Translations under genes and position numbers: made by a program
Notes under the pieces: generated by a model
Seen by the model: only the letters and a program-made list of their open reading frames with translations
What the model was told of the DNA's origin: nothing
Database searches by the model: none
In this document: positions 6,293 through 12,968 of the stretch, one piece after another
How the letters are laid out: each line of letters starts with the position of its first letter
Numbering within the stretch: the first letter of the stretch is position 1
DNA from: CAYRIF01 sp964424205
GTDB taxonomy: Bacteria; Bacteroidota; Bacteroidia; Cytophagales; Cyclobacteriaceae
NCBI GenBank assembly: GCA_964424205.1
Contig: CAYRIF010000060.1
Span: forward strand, 1 to 15,317
DNA length: 15,317 nt
Direction of reading: 5' to 3'

Positions 6293-6952
6293 TCAATTAA
6301 TAAACCGAAACCGCAAATATTTAATATTTTCTCCAAGGTTGGTGAAAATAGTTTCATATTTTGTTTTGATGCCGTGATGAATGTCATTGTGCGGTGAGTT
6401 GTATAAATCATGGGTGAATTCAAGGTCGGTGACATCAGTTCTACCTTGAATAATTTCAAGCGAGTAGTTAAAAAGTGGAGTATTATCCGTTTTCAAGTGA
6501 ATGAAGCCATCCGGTTTTAAGACATGTTTATACAGTTCCAAGTACCTAGGACTTGTTAGGCGTCTTTTTTCATCTCGACTTTTTGGTCTTGGGTCGGGAA
6601 AAGTAATCCATATTTCACTGACTTCATTGCTGTTGAAAAACTTAGGGAGGAATTGAATTTGTGTTCTCAAAAATGCAGCATTACCGAGTTTTGCTGCGAG
6701 TGCACTGGTGCTGCCTGCCCAAATTCTGTCTCCTTTAATATCGGTACCAATGAAGTTTTTATCAGGATATACCTGCGCCAATCCGATGGTATATTCACCC
6801 CTGCCGCAGCCCAATTCCAAAACAAGCTCATTATTATTTCCAAACTGTACCTCATTCCATCTACCATTGATATCTTCGTATATATCCTTACCAGGACAGA
6901 TGACATTGTCCCGTTCCATTATTTCTTGAAACTTTTTGAGCTTTCTTCGCAT
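6293..6952 (-). CDS. trmB: tRNA (guanine-N7-)-methyltransferase TrmB
   Basis: A 219-aa SAM-dependent enzyme that methylates N7 of G46 in the tRNA variable loop. The methyltransferase fold is plain: ELGCGRGEYT (residues 46-55) for SAM, GTDIKGDRIW (69-78), then the family signature ITFPDPRPKSRDEKRRL (116-132), with D120 in PDP and the following basic patch for tRNA. LKTDN (153-157) and the C-terminal TKYETIFTNLGENI (197-210) are the TrmB motifs for guanine recognition. Length is normal for the short bacterial form. A TATTTTTG element lies just before the start, implying a very short leader. Convergent with the monooxygenase operon and transcribed alone. Confidence 0.95.
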   Translation of the reverse strand: MRRKLKKFQEIMERDNVICPGKDIYEDINGRWNEVQFGNNNELVLELGCGRGEYTIGLAQVYPDKNFIGTDIKGDRIWAGSTSALAAKLGNAAFLRTQIQFLPKFFNSNEVSEIWITFPDPRPKSRDEKRRLTSPRYLELYKHVLKPDGFIHLKTDNTPLFNYSLEIIQGRTDVTDLEFTHDLYNSPHNDIHHGIKTKYETIFTNLGENIKYLRFRFIN

Positions 6953-6957
6953 GTCTG

Positions 6958-6965
6958 CAAAAATA
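6958..6965 (-). promoter_or_regulatory. Possible -7 element of trmB
   Basis: On the minus strand this reads TATTTTTG, a perfect TAnnTTTG match, ending 5 nt before the trmB start. No TTG is present at the -33 distance, so support rests on one element only. Confidence 0.4.
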
Positions 6966-7056
6966 TAAAAATGTTTGTCATGCCATCTTTATTTTAGAGG
7001 ACTTTATTTATCCTAGATGATGTTTGTTTTTGTATATACAACGGGAACTCAGGTGA

Positions 7057-7701
7057 TTAGGTATATTTTTTAACTGACTCAGATACCTCAATGCCTTCTT
7101 TGAGCTTGGTATCAGGAATCGCTTTACCCGCCGTAGGTTTTAATGGAATAACGCCAGCCCAAATAGCCAATTCATAATCAGCCTTATCATCGGAGGGATC
7201 GCCCTCTCTAATTTTTGCAGAGGCGGACTCAATTTCAATCGCCAGTATAGCAGTAATTTTAAGTTCTTTCTCTGTAGGAGGTCGCACTTCATCCCAGCGG
7301 TCTTTGATGATATTCTCTGAAATCATGAATAGCGCATGATTTTTTTCTTCTTCTGCTACAGGTTTGGCATTTCCAAAAATCATCACAGAGCGGTAGTTCA
7401 TAGAATGATGAAATGCAGAACGAGCTAATACAAGTCCGTCTATATGTGTAACAGTGAGACAGACAGGAATTCCTTTTTCCATGTTGCTAAGCATCCTGCT
7501 TTTGGTAGAGCCGTGTACATAGATTTTATTTCCGTCCCGCGCATAAATAGTAGGAATAACAAATGGTCTGCCATCCACCACAAACCCAAGGTGACAGACA
7601 CAAGCCGCATCAAGTATTTTGTGGACAGTTTTTTTGTCATAATGACCTCTGTTGGCAGCTCTTTTTACGGTATTTTGAGATTCTCTTTTATATTCGCTCA
7701 T
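7057..7701 (-). CDS. Pyridoxamine 5'-phosphate oxidase-like flavin-binding protein
   Basis: A 214-aa protein with a split-barrel flavin-binding fold of the Pyridox_ox_2 / nitroimidazole-resistance (Nim) type. Relatives bind FMN or F420-like cofactors and act as small oxidoreductases, often of unknown substrate. Family strings are RGHYDKKTVHKIL (residues 18-30), HLGFVVDGRPFVIPTIYARDG (37-57), YVHGSTKSRML (61-71), and CLTVTHIDGLVLARSAFHHSMNYRSV (81-106). The last contains the conserved His-Ser-Met-Asn-Tyr-Arg run. H64 is at the position that contacts flavin in Nim-like proteins. No signal peptide. The start is 6 nt after the DJ-1-like gene, so they share one transcript. It is divergent from a PLP-type MocR regulator, which may link it to vitamin B6. 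Nitroimidazole reduction is possible, not shown. Confidence 0.85.
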   Translation of the reverse strand: MSEYKRESQNTVKRAANRGHYDKKTVHKILDAACVCHLGFVVDGRPFVIPTIYARDGNKIYVHGSTKSRMLSNMEKGIPVCLTVTHIDGLVLARSAFHHSMNYRSVMIFGNAKPVAEEEKNHALFMISENIIKDRWDEVRPPTEKELKITAILAIEIESASAKIREGDPSDDKADYELAIWAGVIPLKPTAGKAIPDTKLKEGIEVSESVKKYT

Positions 7702-7707
7702 AATTTT

Positions 7708-8298
7708 TTACTTATCACTGTTCATGTTGTATTCCATATAACTGGCTGTTTTATCTGCAATTTCTTTTCCATGCAATTTTTCTACAATATGAAACGACAA
7801 ATCTATCCCTGCTGAAATTCCTCCGGAGGTATATATTTTATCAAAATTTACAAATCTTTCTGATTTTTTCGGGATTCCTGTAGGAACAATTTCTTGCATA
7901 TGTTCATATACTTCTTTGTGCGTGCAGTAGGGTTGGCCATCCAATAAACCCAATATCCCAAGCAATCTCGCTCCAGAACAAATACTTATAGTAAATTGAG
8001 TATTTTGGTGAATTTTTTCAATCCAGTTTAATGTCTCAATATCTAGCATCTGTGCGCGAGAACCAGCTCCACCAGAAATGATTAAAATATCAATGGATGG
8101 AGAATTTTCAAAGTTGTATCTAGGGTTAACAGACAGTCCGTTTACCGCCGAAACTGGACGCATGTCTTTTGCCACAATAAAAACATTGAAAAGTTCGAAA
8201 TTATTAAGTTCAGAGGTAATAGAAAATACCTCAAATGGCCCGGCAAAGTCTAAAACTTCTGCCTCATCAAAAATTAGGATGCCTACATTTTTTTTCAT
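7708..8298 (-). CDS. DJ-1/PfpI family protein (isonitrile hydratase-like)
   Basis: A 196-aa protein of the DJ-1/ThiJ/PfpI superfamily, closest in style to isonitrile hydratase and the N-terminal domain of GATase1-type AraC regulators. The N-terminus VGILIFDEAEVLDFAGPFEVF carries D17 and E23; in characterised isonitrile hydratase, Asp17 is essential. The nucleophile elbow is SICSGARLLG with C107. The C-terminal motif TSGGISAGIDLSFHIVEKLHG (157-177) is typical of the group, and the protein stops without a DNA-binding domain, so it is not the AraC regulator itself. It is first in a two-gene operon with the flavin protein. The reaction is unproved; glyoxalase III-like or protective roles are alternatives. 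Confidence 0.88.
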   Translation of the reverse strand: MKKNVGILIFDEAEVLDFAGPFEVFSITSELNNFELFNVFIVAKDMRPVSAVNGLSVNPRYNFENSPSIDILIISGGAGSRAQMLDIETLNWIEKIHQNTQFTISICSGARLLGILGLLDGQPYCTHKEVYEHMQEIVPTGIPKKSERFVNFDKIYTSGGISAGIDLSFHIVEKLHGKEIADKTASYMEYNMNSDK

Positions 8299-8318
8299 TT
8301 TGCTTTTTGTTTTCTGAA

Positions 8319-8326
8319 CAAACCTA
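8319..8326 (-). promoter_or_regulatory. -7 promoter element of the DJ-1/flavin operon
   Basis: The minus strand reads TAGGTTTG, a perfect TAnnTTTG match, ending 20 nt before the start codon. The only TTTG upstream is the arm of the inverted repeat at 8354-8357, 27 nt away, longer than the usual 19-21. A weak -33 would suit a promoter that needs an activator. Confidence 0.55.
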
Positions 8327-8330
8327 TAAA

Positions 8331-8357
8331 TTTGGTGGCTTATGTATGTACACCAAA
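8331..8357. promoter_or_regulatory. Inverted repeat, candidate MocR operator
   Basis: TTTGGTG (8331-8337) and CACCAAA (8351-8357) form a perfect 7-bp inverted repeat with a 13-nt spacer, giving 20-bp centre-to-centre arms, about two helical turns. It lies in the 83-nt gap between the divergent MocR and DJ-1 genes, just upstream of the TAGGTTTG element. The position fits control of both directions. Binding is inferred. Confidence 0.5.
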
Positions 8358-8381
8358 ATATAATTACTTGATGGGCCAGAT

Positions 8382-9854
8382 ATGTATCCTTGGAAAACAG
8401 TTATAAGAATTGATAGGAAGTTACGGGTTTCGGTTTATTTACAAATTGTAAATTATCTGATTGCTGAAATAACGCAAGGTAGAATTTTACCTGGCAGTAA
8501 GTTGCCTGCTACCAGGACATTGGCTGATTTGTTGAATATTAATAGGAAGACGGTGGTTTTGGCGTATGATGAATTAATGGCACAAGGATGGATTATTATA
8601 AAAGCTTCAAAAGGAACGTTTGTCTCTGAATCGTTACCATTGATTAAACACAAGGGACTAAAGAAAAATGCAAAGGCTACAGTGCCGAGTAAATCTTTTT
8701 ATTCAATCCCAGAGGATGAAAATAAAAAGCAGTATCACGACGTAAAGGGTCTTGCCATAGATGGAGGGGTACCAGATGTGAGGCTTGCTCCAATAGATCT
8801 GCTTTATAAAACCTGCCGTTCAATAGCGAATAGTAGGCATGGAAAAACCCTTTTGAAATATGGAGATGCACAAGGAGCATATGTTTTGCGTGAAGCATTG
8901 GCTAAATACCAACAAGAGACACGGGGGATAAAATGCAAAACTGAGAATATTTTCATCACCCGTGGTAGTCAAATGGCAATTTTCATGGTTTTTAATTTGT
9001 TGTTGCAAAAAGGCGATCATGTTATTGTCGGTGAAACAAACTATCCCGATGCCAATAATGTAATTGAAAAAACAGGTGCTATTATGCGGACTGTGCCTGT
9101 GGATGAAGAGGGAATTGATGTGGATGCGGTAGAAGTGTTGTGCAAAAAGTTTAAAATAAGAGCGATGTACGTGACTTCGCATCATCACTACCCAACAACC
9201 GTCACGCTGAGTGCAGAAAGAAGGTTGCGGTTGTTACATTTAGCCGAGCAGTACAAATTTGCAATTATTGAAGATGATTATGACTATGATTTTCATTATG
9301 CACATAATTCCATTCTTCCATTGGCAAGTATTGATACCAATGGCTCTGTGATTTACATCGGCTCTTTTACCAAATCATTAGCTCCTGCACTACGGGTAGG
9401 TTATTTGGTGGCACCTGAAAATTTGGTAAATGCTTTGATCAATTCAAGAAAAATAATTGATCGGCAGGGAGATCCGATACTAGAGGCATCCATCGCCTTG
9501 ATGCTTAAAGAAGGAGAAATCCAACGCCATCTGAAAAAGTCGTTAAATATCTATAGAACTCGAAGAGATTTTTTTTGTAAACTTCTAAAAGAGGAATTGG
9601 GTGACCATATTTACTTTGAAATTCCTGAAGGGGGAATGGCGATATGGGCAAGGTTTAACATGAATATCAACTTAAAACGGCTATTGGAGCTTTTAAAGGA
9701 ACAAAAACTCCATATTCTATCTGATCAAAGTTTTGTCAAAGACTTAAACTCAATTCGCTTGGGATTCTCGCAACTGAATGAGAATGAAATAATTATGGCA
9801 ATTGATATTATGAGAAGGGAAATAACAAAATTAGTACTTTCTACGAATTCCTAA
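8382..9854 (+). CDS. MocR-family regulator (GntR winged helix fused to aminotransferase class I fold)
   Basis: A 490-aa fusion of normal MocR/PdxR length. The winged helix-turn-helix is at residues 13-82: LRVSVYLQIVNYLIAEI, then ILPGSKLPATRTLADLLNINRKTVVLAYDELMAQGW and the wing. A linker of about 40 residues follows. The aminotransferase-like domain (120-485) holds the PLP-binding elements EDDYDYDFHY (297-306) and SFTKSLAPALRVGYLVAP (328-345), where K331 should form the Schiff base. Family members sense PLP, sometimes with an amino acid, and activate a divergent neighbour. The target here is probably the DJ-1/flavin operon, and autoregulation is likely. PdxR identity is not claimed, as no PLP-synthesis gene is adjacent. 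Confidence 0.93.
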   Translation: MYPWKTVIRIDRKLRVSVYLQIVNYLIAEITQGRILPGSKLPATRTLADLLNINRKTVVLAYDELMAQGWIIIKASKGTFVSESLPLIKHKGLKKNAKATVPSKSFYSIPEDENKKQYHDVKGLAIDGGVPDVRLAPIDLLYKTCRSIANSRHGKTLLKYGDAQGAYVLREALAKYQQETRGIKCKTENIFITRGSQMAIFMVFNLLLQKGDHVIVGETNYPDANNVIEKTGAIMRTVPVDEEGIDVDAVEVLCKKFKIRAMYVTSHHHYPTTVTLSAERRLRLLHLAEQYKFAIIEDDYDYDFHYAHNSILPLASIDTNGSVIYIGSFTKSLAPALRVGYLVAPENLVNALINSRKIIDRQGDPILEASIALMLKEGEIQRHLKKSLNIYRTRRDFFCKLLKEELGDHIYFEIPEGGMAIWARFNMNINLKRLLELLKEQKLHILSDQSFVKDLNSIRLGFSQLNENEIIMAIDIMRREITKLVLSTNS

Positions 9855-9914
9855 GGAATCTTACATAAATGGGTTCATTGTTGATACCGTATGGATAGTG
9901 AAATTAGCCTTCAT

Positions 9915-9922
9915 TACATTTG
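9915..9922 (+). promoter_or_regulatory. Possible -7 element of the lipoprotein gene
   Basis: TACATTTG is a perfect TAnnTTTG match about 100 nt before the lipoprotein start, implying a long AT-rich leader. No TTG is found at the right -33 distance, so this is tentative. Confidence 0.35.
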
Positions 9923-10021
9923 CATTATACTTTTTAATATTGATTTTTTTTGAATTGATTAAAGGTTATTAAATAATATATTTTTTAGGCTAAAATTTTT
10001 TAAACTTAATTTATACTAGTG

Positions 10022-10828
10022 ATGAAAAAAACAAACATACAATTATTATTTTTTATGGCATTTGTAGTGCTACTAAGTGCCTGTAAAAAAGATACCGAGG
10101 TAGTGCTTACTGATGTAACGACAACTGATACAGAAAATGTTGCGGCAATCATGGATGAAATTGGCTTTTTCTTTGAAGGCAATGACCTAGCACAAGAGGC
10201 AAAAGGAGGAAGAAAAGGTATTTGTTATCAAGTGACTGATAGTAAAACCGAAAATGAGATTGTTATTGAATTTGAATCTGGATGTGTGAGTGATGATGGA
10301 AAAACAAGGACTGGGAAAATGACGTATTCATGGACAGGGTTGGATGGTCAGTCTGGGTTTAGCTCCACTATTGTTTATGAAAATTTTTCAGTAGATAATC
10401 ATACTATTGACGGTACATTTACGATTAAGGACATGTCACTTAATTTAAAGGATACATCTATGAGTTTTACAATGGTGGTTGAAAACGCTAAATTTACTTA
10501 TCCAGATGGGAAGTTTTCTAACTTAAATGAAACTTTAACGGTTACCACAGAATTTGCTGGACACTTAACGCAAGAGGGTAACGTTGATACTAAAATTACC
10601 GGTGAAGTATCAGGTACTACTAAAGAAGGAAATACTTACGTTGCTTTAATCACCAAGGAATTATTAATAAAAGCAACTTGTGAAGAAGGGCCTGTTTCAG
10701 GAACATTCGTATTTACAATAAACCAAGATGCGCCTATGCGCTTAGATTACGGTGATGGTACTTGTGATGCTATGGCAACGTTGACTAGAGGTGCATTTTC
10801 AAAAGTAATTGATTTTAGCAAGGACTAG
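10022..10828 (+). CDS. Secreted lipoprotein of unknown function, probably surface-exposed
   Basis: A 268-aa lipoprotein. I start it at ATG 10022, not the GTG at 10019 directly before it, because this gives a standard signal: MKK, a hydrophobic core to residue 20, and lipobox LSAC with C21 as lipidation site. The mature start CKKDTE (Lys then acidic residues) resembles the Bacteroidota lipoprotein export signal that sends proteins to the outer surface. The mature part is rich in Thr, Gly and Asp with alternating beta-strand patterns. It has four further Cys, in GICYQV, ESGCVSDDG, ATCEEG and GTCDAMA, likely two disulfides. The ending LDYGDGTCDAMATLTRG resembles a motif I recall from uncharacterised Bacteroidota lipoproteins. 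Monocistronic, with a strong terminator behind it. Function unknown. Confidence 0.85.
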   Translation: MKKTNIQLLFFMAFVVLLSACKKDTEVVLTDVTTTDTENVAAIMDEIGFFFEGNDLAQEAKGGRKGICYQVTDSKTENEIVIEFESGCVSDDGKTRTGKMTYSWTGLDGQSGFSSTIVYENFSVDNHTIDGTFTIKDMSLNLKDTSMSFTMVVENAKFTYPDGKFSNLNETLTVTTEFAGHLTQEGNVDTKITGEVSGTTKEGNTYVALITKELLIKATCEEGPVSGTFVFTINQDAPMRLDYGDGTCDAMATLTRGAFSKVIDFSKD

Positions 10829-10845
10829 GGAGTAAAAAAAGCATA

Positions 10846-10881
10846 AAAAATCCTGCGCCGAACATTCGGAGCGGGATTTTT
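10846..10881. terminator. Bidirectional intrinsic terminator
   Basis: AAAAATCC...GC.CCGA, loop ACAT, TCGG.GC.GGATTTTT forms a stem of about 15 pairs with one mismatch and one wobble, flanked by A and T tracts. It serves the plus-strand lipoprotein and the convergent minus-strand DUF2892 gene, which ends 15 nt away. Confidence 0.9.
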
Positions 10882-10895
10882 ATTTGGCAGCAATT

Positions 10896-11102
10896 TTATT
10901 TTTCGGTTTTTTTTGTTGATAAACCAAATGGCAAGTAAAGTGGACAAAATCCTATTAAACTTGTTAAAACAAATACCCCCGCAAGGACGGCTAAAACAAT
11001 AGCTACTGTGCCTGAGATTGTACCTGTGTACCACAAAACGGCAACAACAATGGCAATAATAATTCTGACAATTTTGTCAGTTGATCCCATGTTAGATTTC
11101 AT
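10896..11102 (-). CDS. DUF2892 membrane protein (YgaP-like transmembrane domain)
   Basis: A 68-aa inner-membrane protein. It starts MKSNMGSTDKIVRIII, has two hydrophobic segments (about residues 9-25 and 29-47) separated by TGTISG, and then the family motif IGFCPLYLPFG (51-61) with a single Cys. This matches DUF2892, the transmembrane part of E. coli YgaP, where it is fused to a rhodanese domain. Here it stands alone, as commonly happens. In E. coli ygaP is controlled by the ArsR-type YgaV; an ArsR gene lies 0.9 kb away in this window. A 31-codon membrane-peptide gene ends 12 nt before its start, so they likely form an operon. A role in sulfide or persulfide handling is inferred by analogy only. 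Confidence 0.88.
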   Translation of the reverse strand: MKSNMGSTDKIVRIIIAIVVAVLWYTGTISGTVAIVLAVLAGVFVLTSLIGFCPLYLPFGLSTKKTEK

Positions 11103-11114
11103 AATTGTAAATTT

Positions 11115-11210
11115 TTAGTGTGTAAATAATAATACCAATGCAGTAATAATGCTAATGCATAAAAAACAGACTAGTACAAATTGTAATATTTTTTTAGTTT
11201 GTTGTTTCAT
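11115..11210 (-). CDS. 31-aa single-pass membrane peptide
   Basis: A 31-codon frame starting at an ATG (11208-11210) and ending in TAA (11115-11117). It has a polar basic start, MKQQTKKILQ, then one hydrophobic span of about 20 residues with two Cys (VLVCFLCISIITALVLLF), and ends in TH. That is the layout of a small single-span membrane protein with the N-terminus inside. It lies 12 nt before the DUF2892 gene on the same strand and 36 nt after a CRP/FNR-type palindrome. It could instead be a leader for the downstream gene. It is too short to be proven by sequence alone. Confidence 0.5.
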   Translation of the reverse strand: MKQQTKKILQFVLVCFLCISIITALVLLFTH

Positions 11211-11246
11211 TAACGGTACAAATAAAGTAGAACAAAATATCAAAGT

Positions 11247-11264
11247 ATGTGATTAATATCACAT
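11247..11264. promoter_or_regulatory. CRP/FNR-type palindromic site before the membrane-protein operon
   Basis: ATGTGAT-TAAT-ATCACAT has perfect 7-bp arms and contains TGTGA-N6-TCACA, the classic recognition pattern of CRP/FNR-family dimers. Its centre is 45 nt upstream of the 31-aa peptide start on the minus strand. It overlaps the last codons and stop (11259-11261) of the Crp/Fnr-type gene. Between it and the start are TACTTTG and TATTTTG, near matches to the -7 element. The position suits activation by the adjacent Crp/Fnr protein. Confidence 0.7.
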
Positions 11265-11897
11265 TAAAGGATTTTCGTGTATTTCTATATAGCCTCTCGC
11301 TAACGTAATTTTTTTTTCATGCTCCAGTTTTTTCAAGAGTCTAGATACAGTTTCGCGTGCAGTACCTAGTTCATCTGCAATGGCCTGATGTGTTGCCTGA
11401 ATTACTTTATTTTGACTCACTGATGCTTTATTTTCTAAGTAGTGAATCAGTCTTTCATCCATTTTTTGAAATGCAATCGCATTAAAGGCTGTTAAAATAT
11501 CATCAAAGCGTGTTTTGTATAAGTTAAGAATAAAATTATTGAAGGATGGGAAGTGATTTTGCCACTCTTCGATAAAGCGTGAAGGAACCATAAGTATTTC
11601 TGAGTCCCTTTCGGTGACGGCTCGCACTTGGCTTTTTTCATTTTTTAAGGTAGAGGAGATGGAGATTATGCAACTTTCATCTGGGTTAATATGGTATAGC
11701 AGTATTTCTCTTATGCCTTCTTGTCTGAATACTTTTATTCTTCCAGAAATAAGTATTGGAATAATTTTGATATACTTTCCTTCATCTAGTATTAATGTAT
11801 TGGCAGGAATTTTCGTGATCTCACAGTCGTTTAATAATTTATATCGAAGTTCATCTTCTGTAAAATATTGCCAAAGATTTGACGCGTTGAATTCCAT
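11259..11897 (-). CDS. Crp/Fnr-family transcriptional regulator (first paralogue)
   Basis: A 212-aa regulator with an N-terminal cyclic-nucleotide-binding-like beta-roll (about 20-120), a long dimer helix (120-150) and a C-terminal winged helix with THQAIADELGTARETVSRLLKKLE (169-192). There is no N-terminal Cys cluster, so it is not an iron-sulfur FNR, and the cAMP-binding arginine-serine motif is not visible. C76 in ESCIIS sits in the ligand pocket region and is shared with the second paralogue; C25 is the only other Cys. It is upstream of the membrane-peptide/DUF2892 pair and ends inside the palindrome that likely controls them. The ligand is unknown; a thiol or redox signal is a guess based on the shared Cys. 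Confidence 0.9.
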   Translation of the reverse strand: MEFNASNLWQYFTEDELRYKLLNDCEITKIPANTLILDEGKYIKIIPILISGRIKVFRQEGIREILLYHINPDESCIISISSTLKNEKSQVRAVTERDSEILMVPSRFIEEWQNHFPSFNNFILNLYKTRFDDILTAFNAIAFQKMDERLIHYLENKASVSQNKVIQATHQAIADELGTARETVSRLLKKLEHEKKITLARGYIEIHENPLM

Positions 11898-11971
11898 GAG
11901 ATACTTGCCGTGTTTATTATTATCACTAAAGGTAAGATATTTAATTTCTATACCATAATAAATGCAATACC

Positions 11972-12001
11972 TAAATATATGACCACTTTTTCATATATTT
12001 A
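11972..12001. promoter_or_regulatory. Candidate ArsR operator
   Basis: TAAATATATGA (11972-11982) and TCATATATTTA (11991-12001) are perfect 11-bp inverted arms with an 8-nt spacer, ending 6 nt before the arsR-type start. ATATGA...TCATAT resembles the long AT-rich palindromes bound by ArsR/SmtB dimers. TATATTTA at 11994-12001 is one base off a -7 element, so the site would cover the promoter and give autorepression. Confidence 0.7.
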
Positions 12002-12007
12002 CGAGAT

Positions 12008-12301
12008 ATGAAAACCGCTTTCACGACTGAAAAACTTGAAAAGGCAGCGTTTGTGCTAAAAACCATTGCACATCCCCTACGAATCGCTATTGTAGATTTG
12101 TTGAGTATTCACAAGAAAGCCTCGGTTACTGAGCTTTGTAAAAGCCTCAACGCAGAGCAATCACTAATTTCGCATCACCTATCTACGATGAAGGCAAAAG
12201 GAATATTGAGTAGTGAAAGGCAAGGGCAACGAATTTATTACGCGCTAGAACTGAAAGAGGTGGTGGGTATCCTAGCATGCATGGAAAAATGTGATATATA
12301 A
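12008..12301 (+). CDS. ArsR/SmtB-family transcriptional repressor
   Basis: A 97-aa winged-helix repressor of normal length. The core is KTIAHPLRIAIVDLLSIHKKASVTELCKSLNAEQSLISHHLSTMKAKGIL (residues 18-67), with the wing RQGQRIYYAL (71-80). Three Cys are present: C44 in the helix before the recognition helix, and C91 and C95 in the C-terminal CMEKC. The classic ELCVCDL arsenic site is reduced to ELCKSLN. In persulfide-sensing members (BigR/SqrR type) a pair of separated Cys forms the switch, so C44 or C91/C95 could do this; metal sensing is the alternative. It lies between two Crp/Fnr genes, 19 nt before the second, and behind its own likely operator. Confidence 0.93.
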   Translation: MKTAFTTEKLEKAAFVLKTIAHPLRIAIVDLLSIHKKASVTELCKSLNAEQSLISHHLSTMKAKGILSSERQGQRIYYALELKEVVGILACMEKCDI

Positions 12302-12320
12302 AAATTTTAATACTATTTAA

Positions 12321-12965
12321 ATGGCATTAGTCTCAAAATCAATCGAAGAGAAAATAGTTAATAATTTCAAGAAAATTCTCGAGCCGAAATTAATAGAAGA
12401 GGTAATTGAGCATGGCAGATTGCATCATGCCAGGGAAGGAAATATAATGATTGATTATGGTCAGTACATGAAAGAACTACCGTTGGTACTGAGCGGAACA
12501 ATTAAAATACTTAGAAAGGACAATGATGGGAATGAGCTTTTTCTGTATTACCTCAATGGTGGGGACTCCTGTGCCATGTCTATGACTTGTTGTGTAGGAG
12601 ATAAAAAAAGCGAAATCAGAGCAGTGGCAGAGGATGATTCTGAAATCTGGATGTTACCCATCAGGTATATGGATGAGTGGATGACGTATAAAACTTGGCA
12701 AGCCTTTGTTTTTAATTCTTATAACGCTCGTTTCGAGGAGCTTTTAAATACCATTGACAGTATTGCTTTTTTAAGAATGGATGAGCGATTATGGAAATAC
12801 TTGTTAGACAAGAAGCAGGCATCGGCAAGTTATATCATCACCAAAACACACCAAGATATTGCGAGCGAATTGAATACCTCAAGGGTGGTTATCTCACGAT
12901 TATTGAAGCAGCTAGAAAGAGATGAAAAAATTGAGTTGTATAGAAATAGGATAGAGGTTTTGTAA
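12321..12965 (+). CDS. Crp/Fnr-family transcriptional regulator (second paralogue)
   Basis: A 214-aa Crp/Fnr-type regulator related along its full length to the one at 11259-11897. The beta-roll is at about residues 28-125, the dimer helix at 125-155, and the winged helix contains THQDIASELNTSRVVISRLLKQLE (176-199). The shared block DSCAMSMTCCVGDKKSEIRAVAEDDSE holds C84, equivalent to C76 of the paralogue. It also has the adjacent pair C90-C91, where the other has Ser-Thr. There is no iron-sulfur Cys cluster at the N-terminus. It follows the ArsR gene by 19 nt and probably shares its transcript and repression. Targets may include the palindrome at 11247-11264. Thiol sensing through these Cys is inferred. 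Confidence 0.9.
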   Translation: MALVSKSIEEKIVNNFKKILEPKLIEEVIEHGRLHHAREGNIMIDYGQYMKELPLVLSGTIKILRKDNDGNELFLYYLNGGDSCAMSMTCCVGDKKSEIRAVAEDDSEIWMLPIRYMDEWMTYKTWQAFVFNSYNARFEELLNTIDSIAFLRMDERLWKYLLDKKQASASYIITKTHQDIASELNTSRVVISRLLKQLERDEKIELYRNRIEVL

Positions 12966-12968
12966 TGG

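Noticed and set aside
9847..9859. ATTCCT-A-AGGAAT palindrome at the MocR stop codon as a terminator
   Set aside because: The one-base loop is too tight for a hairpin in RNA and no T tract follows.
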